This document shows, piece after piece, positions 8,968-18,044 of a stretch of DNA of 64,000 bases. The position numbers and the translations under genes were made by a program. The notes under the pieces were generated by a model. That model saw nothing but the letters and a program-made list of their open reading frames with translations. It had not been told where the DNA came from and made no database searches. The DNA is from Thiothrix winogradskyi (GTDB lineage Bacteria > Pseudomonadota > Gammaproteobacteria > Thiotrichales > Thiotrichaceae), in the NCBI RefSeq assembly GCF_021650935.1, contig NZ_CP091244.1, forward strand, positions 62,001-126,000, written 5' to 3'. The number at the start of each line of letters is the position of its first letter. Position 1 is the first letter of the stretch.

Positions 8968-9843
8968 TTAATGGTGTTCATGGCTCTGGCTGGCTAACCC
9001 CAAGTACACAATGGTCAGCAGCATAAAGATAAACGCCTGCAATGGTACAACCAACATGTGGAAGATTGCCCATAACGTACCCAATGCAACTTGTGCAGGC
9101 ATTGCCCAAACTGAAAACGCTAACAGTGCAATCAACAGGAACAGCAGTTCACCCGCGAACATGTTTCCGAACAAACGCAGACCGAGACTGACAGGTTTCG
9201 CAATCTCTTCAATCAATGTCATTAGGAAGTTAATTGGCGCGAGAATAATCTTAACGATCACATTTTTGGCGGAAAACGGATGGAAGAAGAAGGAAGTCAG
9301 ATAACCGACTAAACCTTTACTTTTGATATTGTAGAAAATAATCAAGCCGAAGACGCTCAATGCTAAACCAAAGGTGGTATCCAAGTTGGTGGTTGGTACA
9401 ACTTTCATATACACATGATGCGGATCAGCACCAAACAAACTGGCAATGCCGCCTGCCAACGCAGGTAACAAGTCCACAGGGATAAGGTCCATCGAGTTCA
9501 TCAGCAGCACCCAGACAAAAATTGTCAGTGCCAGCGGCCCGATCAGACGGTCAGCATTCGGGAAAATATCCTTGACCTGTTGGTTAACAAACTCAACCAA
9601 TGCCTCAACGACATTTTGCGCCCCCGTGGGCGTATCAGGATTCAGACTCTTACCGACTTTCCAAGCAAAGTAAGCAAACAAACCTGCGAGTAGCGAACTA
9701 AACAACAAAACATCGACGTGCAACACGCTGAAGTCAACAATTTTGACTTTCTCACCGTGTTCAACGCCAACACTCCAGTTGGTCAGATGGTGCTGGATGT
9801 ACTCGACAGGATTTGAGATTGCTGGCGCATTAGACTCGCTCAC
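8968..9843 (-). CDS. atpB: F1Fo ATP synthase a subunit
   Basis: Membrane stator a subunit of 291 residues with five to six hydrophobic helices. The essential arginine lies in the conserved stretch SLGLRLFGNMFAGELL. A soluble N-terminal segment of about 60 residues precedes the first helix. It forms the half-channels that deliver protons to Glu65 of the c-ring. The C-terminus is His-rich (SHEHH). It sits between atpI and atpE in the normal order. Confidence 0.96.
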   Translation of the reverse strand: MSESNAPAISNPVEYIQHHLTNWSVGVEHGEKVKIVDFSVLHVDVLLFSSLLAGLFAYFAWKVGKSLNPDTPTGAQNVVEALVEFVNQQVKDIFPNADRLIGPLALTIFVWVLLMNSMDLIPVDLLPALAGGIASLFGADPHHVYMKVVPTTNLDTTFGLALSVFGLIIFYNIKSKGLVGYLTSFFFHPFSAKNVIVKIILAPINFLMTLIEEIAKPVSLGLRLFGNMFAGELLFLLIALLAFSVWAMPAQVALGTLWAIFHMLVVPLQAFIFMLLTIVYLGLASQSHEHH

Positions 9844-9885
9844 AATTCACCCCGTACACTAAAGTTAAAAAACCGTTGGCTGGCA

Positions 9886-10236
9886 TCACCCGACTTGGCG
9901 GGTTCCCATCAGCATATAAGCCAGTTGCGACACCATAAACGTGCCTAACAAAGGAACGGGGGACAACTTCAAGTAGCCCAAACCTAACCCTAACGCAACT
10001 AACACAAATACAAATCGTTGTACCACACCAAAATACAAAGCGTTCACGCTTTGCTGTGGACTAGTTTTTGCTATCTCACCCGCCTGAGTCACACGCCGTG
10101 ACAACAACAAGGTGTTAGCGAGTGCAATCGCACCACCGTAAAATGCAGGCAACAGAGCTGAATCACCTTGATACGACCAAGATACGGCGACACCGCCCAG
10201 CATCAGGATGAATTGAATTATAAGAATGCTTCGCAT
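9886..10236 (-). CDS. atpI: ATP synthase accessory subunit I
   Basis: First gene of the atp operon: a 116-residue hydrophobic protein with about four membrane helices and the family segment PAFYGGAIALANTLLLSRR near residues 30-48. AtpI proteins assist c-ring assembly but are not essential in studied species. The region 10237-10460 upstream is shared with the divergent thioredoxin-fold gene and should hold the atp promoter; no clear consensus promoter stood out by eye. Confidence 0.92.
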   Translation of the reverse strand: MRSILIIQFILMLGGVAVSWSYQGDSALLPAFYGGAIALANTLLLSRRVTQAGEIAKTSPQQSVNALYFGVVQRFVFVLVALGLGLGYLKLSPVPLLGTFMVSQLAYMLMGTRQVG

Positions 10237-10460
10237 CTGCTCCTCTGGAGAAGGCTAAATCATAACCTGCTCTCGTCTAAATCCCGGTGGAGTATAAATA
10301 CATACTAATATACGGTCAACCACTAGGGCTTACCCTGACCACATCGGGCAATAGCGGGGCATTATATATCCCTTTCGGCATATCCTGCCACAACAAAATG
10401 CCCTATATTTTGTCTACAAAGTTTAATAATGATAGCGGCTTATCTTTAGGAGAGAATTTC

Positions 10461-10949
10461 ATGCACACAAACTCACACCTCACGACAAAATGCCTGCTTG
10501 CCATCACACTATGGATGGTATCACTGACACCAGCAGCCTTTGCCGAAGCAACCATTCCTGAAGCAATCGACTTTCAAGCATTGCAACAAGAAATGCAAAG
10601 CAAGGGGCTGCCGTTGCTGTTAGCTGTTCGCGCTGATTACTGCGGATTTTGCCGACGGCTCGAAACCGAGCACTTAGAACCCATGCTACGCAGCGGCGAA
10701 TACGATTCACGGATTTTGATCCGTCGGTTTGATTTAGGCAGCGAGCAAACGGTTGTCGATTTCAGCGGTGAGCGAATTGCGGCTGATGAGTTTGCAGCAC
10801 GGCATCAAGCGTCGTTAACCCCGACACTGCTGTTTTTGGACGCGCAAGGCAAAGAAGTAGCGGAACGCCTGCTTGGCTACAATAGCCCAGACTTTTACGG
10901 TGCTTACCTGGAGGATGCGATTACCAAAGCACAACGTGCACTCCATTAA
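10461..10949 (+). CDS. Exported thioredoxin-fold protein (CGFC)
   Basis: Predicted periplasmic thiol protein of 162 residues. The start at 10461 follows a clear TTAGGAGAG ribosome site; the reading frame is open further upstream to 10287 but that part lacks such a site. Residues 1-27 form a signal peptide ending AAFA. The redox motif YCGFCRRLE lies near residues 58-66, followed by a typical thioredoxin strand order and the cis-proline segment SLTPTLLFLD. It resembles SoxW/thioredoxin_7-type proteins that maintain disulfides of exported partners. No sox gene is in view, so the partner is unknown. Confidence 0.82.
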   Translation: MHTNSHLTTKCLLAITLWMVSLTPAAFAEATIPEAIDFQALQQEMQSKGLPLLLAVRADYCGFCRRLETEHLEPMLRSGEYDSRILIRRFDLGSEQTVVDFSGERIAADEFAARHQASLTPTLLFLDAQGKEVAERLLGYNSPDFYGAYLEDAITKAQRALH

Positions 10950-10961
10950 TCGCAAAAAATA

Positions 10962-10984
10962 GGGGCGTGATGTACTCACGCCCC
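10962..10984. terminator. Terminator between convergent genes
   Basis: Perfect 9-bp stem GGGGCGTGA / TCACGCCCC with loop TGTAC. On the minus strand it is followed by TATTTTTTGCG, so it fits as the intrinsic terminator of the response-regulator gene and may also stop the convergent thioredoxin-fold gene. Confidence 0.85.
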
Positions 10985-11006
10985 AAACAGGAGAAAACAG
11001 GAGAAA

Positions 11007-11753
11007 TTAACGGTTGCGCACAAAGCGACGCACTTCAGCCAGATGACGGCGGCTCACTTCCAGTTGGTCATTGACGTTATCCAGCACAATCTGGGTGCGC
11101 CCGACGGAAGACTTGGACAGCCCCGCAATTGCACTTTTAGAGACCAGAGCATTGCGATGAATACGGATAAAACGATCCGCCAAATCCGTTTCCAGTGACT
11201 TCAGCGACTCTTCAATAATGACCTCGCCTTTTTTATGACGCACGGTCACGTATTTTTGATCGGCTTGGAAATACACCACATCCTCAATCGGAATCAACTC
11301 AAGGTTGCCACGCATCCGCGCACAAATATGCTTACGTGACAGCAGATTACGCCCCTCGCGGTTTTCCAGCGCTTCCATACGTTGTGCACGGTTCAGTGAA
11401 CGGGCTTGTTCCAGACTTTGTAATAATTGTTCTTGTCTAATAGGCTTCATAAGATACCCTGTTGCTTTTGTTGAAAATGCTTCTAAAGCATACTCACCAT
11501 ACGCTGTGGTGAATATGACGGCTGGTGGGCTATCCATGCCCGAAATGTGCCGAGCCGCTTCCAACCCATCCATACCTGGCATGGAAATATCCATGAGCAC
11601 GATGTCAGGTTGATAACGTTCGGTCATAATCACTGCATCCACCCCGTTTTCGGCTTCTGCAAAAACTGTGTAATCGACTTGACTTGCCAATAACCCTTTA
11701 ATGCGGGCGCGAGCATATTCTTCATCGTCGACGACTAAAACTTTCAATGTCAT
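11007..11753 (-). CDS. algR: LytTR-family response regulator, AlgR-like
   Basis: Response regulator of 248 residues. It has a receiver domain (1-120) with acidic pair Asp9/Asp10, phospho-acceptor Asp55 in LMDISMPGMDG and KPI at the end, followed by a LytTR DNA-binding domain (about 145-245) with FQADQKYVTV and RIHRNALVS. It lies 6 bp after the histidine kinase gene at 11760-12791, and argH is divergent from that pair. This is the argH-fimS(algZ)-algR order of Pseudomonas, where AlgR controls alginate, type IV pili and other surface traits. The symbol is given on synteny plus domain content; the regulon here is unknown. Confidence 0.82.
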   Translation of the reverse strand: MTLKVLVVDDEEYARARIKGLLASQVDYTVFAEAENGVDAVIMTERYQPDIVLMDISMPGMDGLEAARHISGMDSPPAVIFTTAYGEYALEAFSTKATGYLMKPIRQEQLLQSLEQARSLNRAQRMEALENREGRNLLSRKHICARMRGNLELIPIEDVVYFQADQKYVTVRHKKGEVIIEESLKSLETDLADRFIRIHRNALVSKSAIAGLSKSSVGRTQIVLDNVNDQLEVSRRHLAEVRRFVRNR

Positions 11754-11759
11754 AATTTT

Positions 11760-12791
11760 CTACTCCTTGGGGATGGAAAACGAAACCCGGTATTGTTGTA
11801 CGTTTTTCTGGATTTTCAGGTTGGCACGGTCGCCATAAGCAAGATGCAAACGCTTCACCATATTTTCCTGGGCAATGTGATTTCCTTTGGTATGGGTGCT
11901 CATACCAGAAGGTGGCAATGGATTCGTCACACTGACATCCAGCCGATCACCTGCATCGTAAAGACTGAGCGTCACCAAACCACCGTCTTGACGCGGCTGC
12001 ACGCCGTGATAGACGGCATTTTCCACCAAGGGCTGCAACAAAAACGGCGGAATATCCATATCCAAAGGCAAACTGTTTTGGTCCATATCGAGCTTGATGT
12101 GCAACCGTTTTTCACCCAAGCGCAAACTTTCCATACGCAAATACGCCAGTGTCAACTCTAACTCTTCTTTGAGTGCTATCCGCGACCGCTTGTCGAGTGT
12201 AAGGCGCATAATATCGGCTAAGTCCAATAAAGCCGCCTCCGCCTTGTTCGGATCAATGTGTACCAAGTGCGCAATGGTATTCAGGCTATTGAATAAAAAA
12301 TGTGGGCGCATCCGTGCTTGCAAGGCATCGTACTTGGCTGCTGAATCGGCTTCGACCGTTTCCTCCCACTGCCCGTGGATATAAAAGTACCGCAATAGCA
12401 CCACAGTAATGAGCAGGCTGATGACCAAATTTTTAAATACAAACAAGATGCTGCCCAGCGCATCATTATTGCCAGACATCAATAAACCCAGCACCGAAGC
12501 CAGCAAGGTAAAGCCAGTAATCGTAGCCAGTACAATCACAGAGGCGTGAAAAACCGTTGGTTTTGTCAAAAAACGGCTCACGAAACACAGGGTAAAAATG
12601 GAAGCCAGCGTTACCCACAGTACAAACAACGAGTGCAGCCCCAAACTGACAAAAAAGCCGCGCAAATCCGTTGCTACCACCAAAGCCAGCACCATAGCCA
12701 GCAATTCAGCAGCCAATACAGCACGCAACAATGCCTGAGGAGCACAAAGATTGGGCAGATAACTTAAGGTTTTTCCATTGAATGATGGCAT
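11760..12791 (-). CDS. algZ: AlgZ/FimS-like sensor histidine kinase
   Basis: Membrane kinase of 343 residues from the LytS/His_kinase (PF06580) class. Several hydrophobic helices cover about residues 20-140, followed by RMRPHFLFNSLNT with candidate phospho-acceptor His164. The ATPase half has PPFLLQPLVENAVYHG (the N box), though the later G boxes are weak, as is usual in this class. It pairs with the adjacent LytTR regulator. In Pseudomonas the orthologous FimS/AlgZ is a non-canonical kinase linked to twitching and mucoidy; whether this one acts as kinase or phosphatase cannot be read from sequence. Confidence 0.83.
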   Translation of the reverse strand: MPSFNGKTLSYLPNLCAPQALLRAVLAAELLAMVLALVVATDLRGFFVSLGLHSLFVLWVTLASIFTLCFVSRFLTKPTVFHASVIVLATITGFTLLASVLGLLMSGNNDALGSILFVFKNLVISLLITVVLLRYFYIHGQWEETVEADSAAKYDALQARMRPHFLFNSLNTIAHLVHIDPNKAEAALLDLADIMRLTLDKRSRIALKEELELTLAYLRMESLRLGEKRLHIKLDMDQNSLPLDMDIPPFLLQPLVENAVYHGVQPRQDGGLVTLSLYDAGDRLDVSVTNPLPPSGMSTHTKGNHIAQENMVKRLHLAYGDRANLKIQKNVQQYRVSFSIPKE

Positions 12792-13041
12792 TTTTTGCTC
12801 TCAAATCAGGCACACCACGCACAACAAGGTTGTTGCAAAGCTTTATCCCGACCCAGTTATAGTGTTTATATTTTTTATAATTCCCTGACCCGCCGTAGCA
12901 GGTTGAGCATTTCCTTGTATACTACGTGGCAACCAATGTTGCACGAAATACCACATCAAGAATTGCGTTTTTCATTCTTCCACAATGTGATAATGTTTGG
13001 CAACTTTTTTTAGCAACCTGATGAAAATTCAACATTAACTC

Positions 13042-14445
13042 ATGAGCCAACAACAATCAGACAGCACCAAGGACAAACCTTGGGGCGGACGTTTCAGCGA
13101 ATCTACCGATGCCTTCGTTGAAGCCTTCACTGCATCCATCCCCTTTGATAAGCGCCTGTACCGGCACGACATCCAAGGCTCTCGTGCCCACGCCCGCATG
13201 TTGGGTAAAACAGGCTTATTAAACACCATTGAAGTTGAACAAATCCTGAGTGGATTGGATGAAATCGAACAATCCATCGAAACAGGCGAATTGGAGTGGA
13301 AAATTTCGCTGGAAGACGTTCACATGAATATCGAAGCCCGCCTGACCGACCGTATCGGCATTGCTGGCAAGAAACTACACACAGGACGTTCCCGCAATGA
13401 CCAAGTGGCCACCGACGTGCGCCTGTGGCTGCGCGATCAGGTCGACGGCATCAGTCACGAATTGCGCCGCCTGCAACGCGCCTTGGTCGACCTTGCTGAA
13501 CGCGAAGCGGACACCATCCTTCCCGGCTTTACCCACTTGCAAGTGGCGCAACCGATCACCTTCGGGCATCACATGCTCGCATGGTTTGAAATGTTGCAAC
13601 GCGATTTCGAGCGCCTACAAGATTGCCGCAAACGCATCAATGTCATGCCCTTAGGTGCAGCCGCCTTAGCAGGCACAACCTACCCTATCGACCGTGTTTA
13701 CACCGCCGAATTACTCGGTTTTGATTACCCGGCACGTAATTCGCTGGATGCAGTCAGCGACCGTGACTTCGCCATTGAATTCACCTCAGCCGCTGCCCTA
13801 ATCATGATGCACTTGTCACGCTTCTCCGAGGAATTGGTGTTGTGGACATCCGCGCAATTTGACTTCATCCGCCTACCGGATCGTTTCTGCACCGGCTCAT
13901 CCATCATGCCACAAAAGAAAAATCCAGACGTACCGGAATTAGTGCGTGGCAAAAGCGGGCGTGTTTTTGGGCATTTATTCGCCCTGCTAACCCTGATGAA
14001 AGGCCAACCACTGGCTTACAATAAGGACAATCAGGAAGACAAAGAACCGTTGTTTGACACCGTGGATACTCTGCTGGGTAGCCTGCGTGCCTTCGCTGAC
14101 ATGATGCCGCACGTCCAACCCAAGCCGGAAAAAATGCGCAAAGCGGCGATGCAAGGCTTCTCCACCGCGACCGACTTGGCGGATTACCTAGTGCGCAAAG
14201 GCTTACCATTCCGCGATGCGCACGAAGTTGTCGGCAAAGCAGTCGCGCTGGGGGTCGAAACCGAACGTGATTTAAGCGAAATGCGGCTGGAAGAGTTGCA
14301 AGCGTTTTCCGACACCATCACCGATGATGTGTTTGCTGTGTTGACGTTGGAAGGTTCGGTTGCTGCGCGTAACCATCTGGGCGGCACAGCCCCGGCGCAA
14401 GTAAAGCAGCAAGTGCAAGTAGCACGGGCATTGCTGTCGTCTTGA
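13042..14445 (+). CDS. argH: Argininosuccinate lyase
   Basis: Last enzyme of arginine synthesis, 467 residues; splits argininosuccinate to arginine and fumarate in the cytosol. The fumarase/ASL signature GSSIMPQKKNPD occupies about residues 285-296, with Ser286 as the expected catalytic base. The N-terminal KPWGGRF block and HTGRSRNDQVATD are present. The ATG at 13042 was chosen because homologous N-termini align there; no strong Shine-Dalgarno is visible. It is divergent from algZ across a 250-bp intergenic region, the same arrangement as in Pseudomonas. Its stop codon lies inside the palindromic repeat at 14444-14522. Confidence 0.97.
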   Translation: MSQQQSDSTKDKPWGGRFSESTDAFVEAFTASIPFDKRLYRHDIQGSRAHARMLGKTGLLNTIEVEQILSGLDEIEQSIETGELEWKISLEDVHMNIEARLTDRIGIAGKKLHTGRSRNDQVATDVRLWLRDQVDGISHELRRLQRALVDLAEREADTILPGFTHLQVAQPITFGHHMLAWFEMLQRDFERLQDCRKRINVMPLGAAALAGTTYPIDRVYTAELLGFDYPARNSLDAVSDRDFAIEFTSAAALIMMHLSRFSEELVLWTSAQFDFIRLPDRFCTGSSIMPQKKNPDVPELVRGKSGRVFGHLFALLTLMKGQPLAYNKDNQEDKEPLFDTVDTLLGSLRAFADMMPHVQPKPEKMRKAAMQGFSTATDLADYLVRKGLPFRDAHEVVGKAVALGVETERDLSEMRLEELQAFSDTITDDVFAVLTLEGSVAARNHLGGTAPAQVKQQVQVARALLSS

Positions 14446-14522
14446 ACTAAGATTTACAGGATTAGCAGGATGGTGGAGACTCTTCAATCCTGCTAATCCC
14501 TAAATCCTACGAATCTTAGTTC
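14444..14522. repeat. Palindromic element overlapping the argH stop
   Basis: An imperfect 79-bp inverted repeat. The left arm starts GAACTAAGATTTACAGGATT and runs to 14471; the right arm 14487-14522 carries the complement with an extra insertion of about 8 nt (ATCCTACGAATCTTAGTTC end). The inner cores GGATTAGCAGGAT / ATCCTGCTAATCC match exactly. It overlaps the last two bases of argH and ends 10 bp before the lspA stop, so it could fold in either transcript and end both. It has the form of a dispersed REP-like element. Confidence 0.75.
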
Positions 14523-14531
14523 AAAACAGTG

Positions 14532-15053
14532 CTATTCAATCTGGTCAGAGGCAAACAAACTCAAAAACACCAGCAAAATCGCCCCACAGGTAATCGCTAT
14601 ATCCGCCACATTAAAAATGGCAAAATGATAATTATCCATCACAAAGGGAATATCAAAATACACATCAATGAAGTCAATAACCTTGCCGTATAGCAAGCGA
14701 TCAATCAGGTTGCCAATGGCACCGCCCAAGACAAGGCTTAAGCCCACTGCCGCCCAAATCTGCGTTTTTTTCAGCTTACGCAGCCAGTTGACAATAAAAA
14801 CACTCACCACTATGGCCAATATCGCAAACAACCAACGCTGGATGCCGCCCAAATCGGACAAAAAGCTAAACGCCGCGCCCGTATTGTACGCAAGTGTCAT
14901 ATTCAAATGCGGAATTACCGCAAACGGCTCCCCCATTTCCAAATTGGCTTCTGCCATCCACTTGGTTAACTGATCGACTGCAACCACCACAGCCGATAAC
15001 CACAACCAACCTAACATTCCGGTATCAGCGGAAAGCGAACGAAAACTACGCAT
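14532..15053 (-). CDS. lspA: Lipoprotein signal peptidase II
   Basis: Inner-membrane aspartyl protease of 173 residues that removes signal peptides from prolipoproteins. The start at 15053 (MRSFRSLSADTGM) is chosen; the frame is open further upstream but only inside ileS. Four membrane helices are visible. Conserved blocks VDQLTKW, NTGAAFSFL, GGAIGNLIDRLLYG (first catalytic Asp) and FAIFNVADIAI (second Asp) are all present. It overlaps the ileS stop by 8 bp and is the usual ileS partner. Several genes in this window have lipoboxes, so it has local substrates. Confidence 0.94.
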   Translation of the reverse strand: MRSFRSLSADTGMLGWLWLSAVVVAVDQLTKWMAEANLEMGEPFAVIPHLNMTLAYNTGAAFSFLSDLGGIQRWLFAILAIVVSVFIVNWLRKLKKTQIWAAVGLSLVLGGAIGNLIDRLLYGKVIDFIDVYFDIPFVMDNYHFAIFNVADIAITCGAILLVFLSLFASDQIE

Positions 15054-17868
15054 ATTCGCGCACCTCCCCAGCACCTTCAACATTATCAATGCAACGCCCG
15101 CACAATTCCGGGTGTGCGGCATGACTACCCACATCCTCACGGTGATGCCAGCAACGGGTGCATTTGCCATGCGCAGAACGGGAAACTTGCACAAACACCT
15201 GATCCAAGATTTCCACCGCATCGGCTGGCACTGCCGCCAAATCGTGCAAATGCACCGCAGACGTAATCAGCACAAAACGTAATTCGTCACCCAATTTCAG
15301 CAAGGGATCGGAGTTCACTTCCGGGCTGCCTTTGCGGTAATAAATCGCCACCTCAGCATCCAAGCTCGCGCCAATCTGACCGGCAACCCGCACCTCTTCC
15401 AGTTGCTTGCTAATCAACTCGCGCAGGGCAAAGACATAACTCCACTCACTGGCGGACAGCTTATCGTTAGCATCCAGCCTAAACAGCCCGTCATACCACT
15501 GGGTAAACAGCACAAAGTCCTCAGCTTTTTCACCCGGCATACTCTGCCAGATTTCCTCAGCCGTAAAACTCAACACCGGATACAACCAACGCACCATCGC
15601 ATTCAAAATATGCCAAGCGGCGGTTTGCGCCGAACGCCGCCCCACACTCCCCGCCTGCATGGTGTACTGCCGGTCTTTGGTAATATCGAGGAACAAACTG
15701 CCCAATTCCACCGTGCAGAAGTTCAGCACTTCCTGGGCAATCAGGTGGAAATGGAAATTATCGTAAGCCGTCAGCACCTTATCCTGCACTTGTGCCGCCT
15801 GATCCACCGCCCAACGGTCTAACGGCAGCATCTCGGAAGCTGCGACCAAATCGGTTGCTGGATTAAAGTCGTTCAAATTTGCCAGCAAGAAACGCGCGGT
15901 GTTACGAATACGGCGATACGCATCCGCCGTGCGTTTGAGAATTTCATCGGAAACCGACATTTCCCGGCTGTAATCGGTCGACGCTACCCACAAACGCAGG
16001 ATGTCCGCGCCCAAAGAATCCGTCACCTTTTGCGGCACGACGATATTGCCCTTGGATTTGGACATTTTCTCGCCCTTACCATCCACCACGAAACCGTGGG
16101 TCAAGACAGTGCGGAAAGGTGCCGCGCCGCGTGTCCCAATCGCCGTCAACAAGGATGACTGAAACCAGCCACGGTGCTGGTCAGAGCCTTCCAAATACAC
16201 ATCGGCAGGGAATTGTAGGTCGGCACGGCGTTCGAGTACCGATGCATGGGTGACGCCCGAATCGAACCACACATCCAGCGTATCGCTCACCTTATCGTAG
16301 TGCGGGGCATCGTTACCCAACAATTCTTCTGCGCTCAGGCTGAACCACGCATCAATACCGTGTTGCTCAATCCGCTGCGCCACCGCTTCAATCAGCATCG
16401 GCGTTTGCGGGTGCAATGCGCCGGTTTCCTTGTGAATGAACAGCGCAATCGGCACACCCCAAGTGCGCTGCCGTGAAATACACCAATCGGGGCGGTTTTG
16501 CACCATCCCCTCGATCCGCGCTTTACCCCAATCGGGAATCCACTTCACGCCTTGAATCGCTGCCATCGCTTGCGGGCGCAAGCCATTCTGCTCAAGGCTG
16601 ATAAACCACTGCGGGGTGGCACGGAAAATCAATGGCGTTTTGTGCCGCCAGCAATGCGGGTAACTGTGGCGCAACTTATCCGCTTTCAGCAACTTGCCAC
16701 GTTCCGTCAGCACTTCCAAGACATGCGGATTGGCTTTATGAACCGATTCACCCGCAAACAATTCGGTATTCGGCAAGAAACAGCCGTCGTTACCCACAGG
16801 GTTATCCACCGGCAAGCCGTATTTCAAACCCACCACAAAGTCTTCCTGACCATGACCGGGCGCGGTATGCACCGCACCTGTACCCGCGTCGGTGGTCACG
16901 TGATCACCCAAAATCACGGGGACTTGCCGTGCGTAAAACGGATGTTGTAACAGCAAACCCTCCAGCTTATCGCCAGTACAGCGGGCAATAATGGCGTATT
17001 CGCTGATCTCGGCACGTTGTAACACAGACTCATGCAAGGCATCAGCCACCAGCAAACGCTCAGCAGGCGTTTGCAATACCACGTATTCCAGTTCAGGGTT
17101 CAGTGCCACCGCTTGGTTGGCAGGCAACGTCCAGGGTGTGGTTGTCCAAATCACCACCGACAAATCACCTTGCCCCGTCGCGTCGGGCAAACGTTTCAGC
17201 ACTTCTGCCTCATCCGCCACCGTAAAGCGCACATCAATCGAGAACGAGGTTTTATCGGCGTATTCCACTTCCGCTTCCGCCAACGCCGAGCCACAATCGG
17301 TACACCAATGCACCGGCTTTGCGCCTTTATGCAAATGCCCGTTAGCCGCAATCCGCCCCAAGGCACGTACAATGTCAGCTTCGGTTTGAAAATCCATCGT
17401 CAGATAGGGGTTTTCCCAATCCCCCAACACGCCCAGACGTTTGAAATCCTTACGTTGCAAATTAATTTGTTCCGCCGCGTATTCACGGCACGCCTTGCGG
17501 AAAACCAATGCATCGACCTTATCGCCCGCTTTGCCAAGTTTTTCTTCGACTTTTAACTCAATCGGCAAACCGTGGCAGTCCCAACCCGGCACATAGGGCG
17601 CATCAAAACCGCTCAGGGTTTTGCTTTTAACAATAATATCCTTGAGAATTTTATTAACAGCATGACCAATGTGAATCGTACCGTTCGCGTACGGCGGGCC
17701 ATCGTGCAGAATGAATTTCGGACGACCTTGTGCTTTCTCACGCAATTGTTGATAAAGCTGGCGATTCTCCCAGTCTGCCAGCATCCCCGGCTCACGTTTT
17801 GCCAAGTCGCCGCGCATCGGAAACAAGGTGTTCGGCAGGTTGAGAGTGTGCTTGTAGTCCGTCATCAT
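15046..17868 (-). CDS. ileS: Isoleucyl-tRNA synthetase
   Basis: Class I synthetase of 940 residues that charges tRNA-Ile. The HIGH motif is at residues 66-69 in PYANGTIHIGHAVNK, and the second signature KMSKSKGN is in the C-terminal part of the Rossmann fold. The editing (CP1) domain includes WTTTPWTLPAN. The C-terminal zinc finger has four cysteines: CTRC and, further on, CGRC. ATG codons occur at 17868 and 17865; AGGA lies 4 and 7 nt upstream respectively, so the second is equally plausible. The ribF gene often found upstream is absent; the neighbour is a divergent protease gene. Confidence 0.97.
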   Translation of the reverse strand: MMTDYKHTLNLPNTLFPMRGDLAKREPGMLADWENRQLYQQLREKAQGRPKFILHDGPPYANGTIHIGHAVNKILKDIIVKSKTLSGFDAPYVPGWDCHGLPIELKVEEKLGKAGDKVDALVFRKACREYAAEQINLQRKDFKRLGVLGDWENPYLTMDFQTEADIVRALGRIAANGHLHKGAKPVHWCTDCGSALAEAEVEYADKTSFSIDVRFTVADEAEVLKRLPDATGQGDLSVVIWTTTPWTLPANQAVALNPELEYVVLQTPAERLLVADALHESVLQRAEISEYAIIARCTGDKLEGLLLQHPFYARQVPVILGDHVTTDAGTGAVHTAPGHGQEDFVVGLKYGLPVDNPVGNDGCFLPNTELFAGESVHKANPHVLEVLTERGKLLKADKLRHSYPHCWRHKTPLIFRATPQWFISLEQNGLRPQAMAAIQGVKWIPDWGKARIEGMVQNRPDWCISRQRTWGVPIALFIHKETGALHPQTPMLIEAVAQRIEQHGIDAWFSLSAEELLGNDAPHYDKVSDTLDVWFDSGVTHASVLERRADLQFPADVYLEGSDQHRGWFQSSLLTAIGTRGAAPFRTVLTHGFVVDGKGEKMSKSKGNIVVPQKVTDSLGADILRLWVASTDYSREMSVSDEILKRTADAYRRIRNTARFLLANLNDFNPATDLVAASEMLPLDRWAVDQAAQVQDKVLTAYDNFHFHLIAQEVLNFCTVELGSLFLDITKDRQYTMQAGSVGRRSAQTAAWHILNAMVRWLYPVLSFTAEEIWQSMPGEKAEDFVLFTQWYDGLFRLDANDKLSASEWSYVFALRELISKQLEEVRVAGQIGASLDAEVAIYYRKGSPEVNSDPLLKLGDELRFVLITSAVHLHDLAAVPADAVEILDQVFVQVSRSAHGKCTRCWHHREDVGSHAAHPELCGRCIDNVEGAGEVREYA

Positions 17869-18044
17869 TCGATCCTATTGTCTTCTTGAGGCGTGTGCCA
17901 TGCGGTAAGTGCCGAAGAATACCAAGTTTTACCCTAAAAACCGATAGATTACCGTCAGATTAAAGTGTTTTCACTCGACCGACGGATACGCTATAGTCCT
18001 TTAATTATTTATGCCTCTCGATTTGGGCTGTTATTATTTTCAAT

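Noticed and set aside
10287..10460. N-terminal extension of the thioredoxin-fold protein
   Set aside because: The ribosome site and signal peptide belong to the ATG at 10461; the upstream frame lacks both.
12894..12935. Candidate argH promoter near TTGTATACT
   Set aside because: A TATACT -10-like box is present, but no -35 element stands at a proper distance, so it was not listed.
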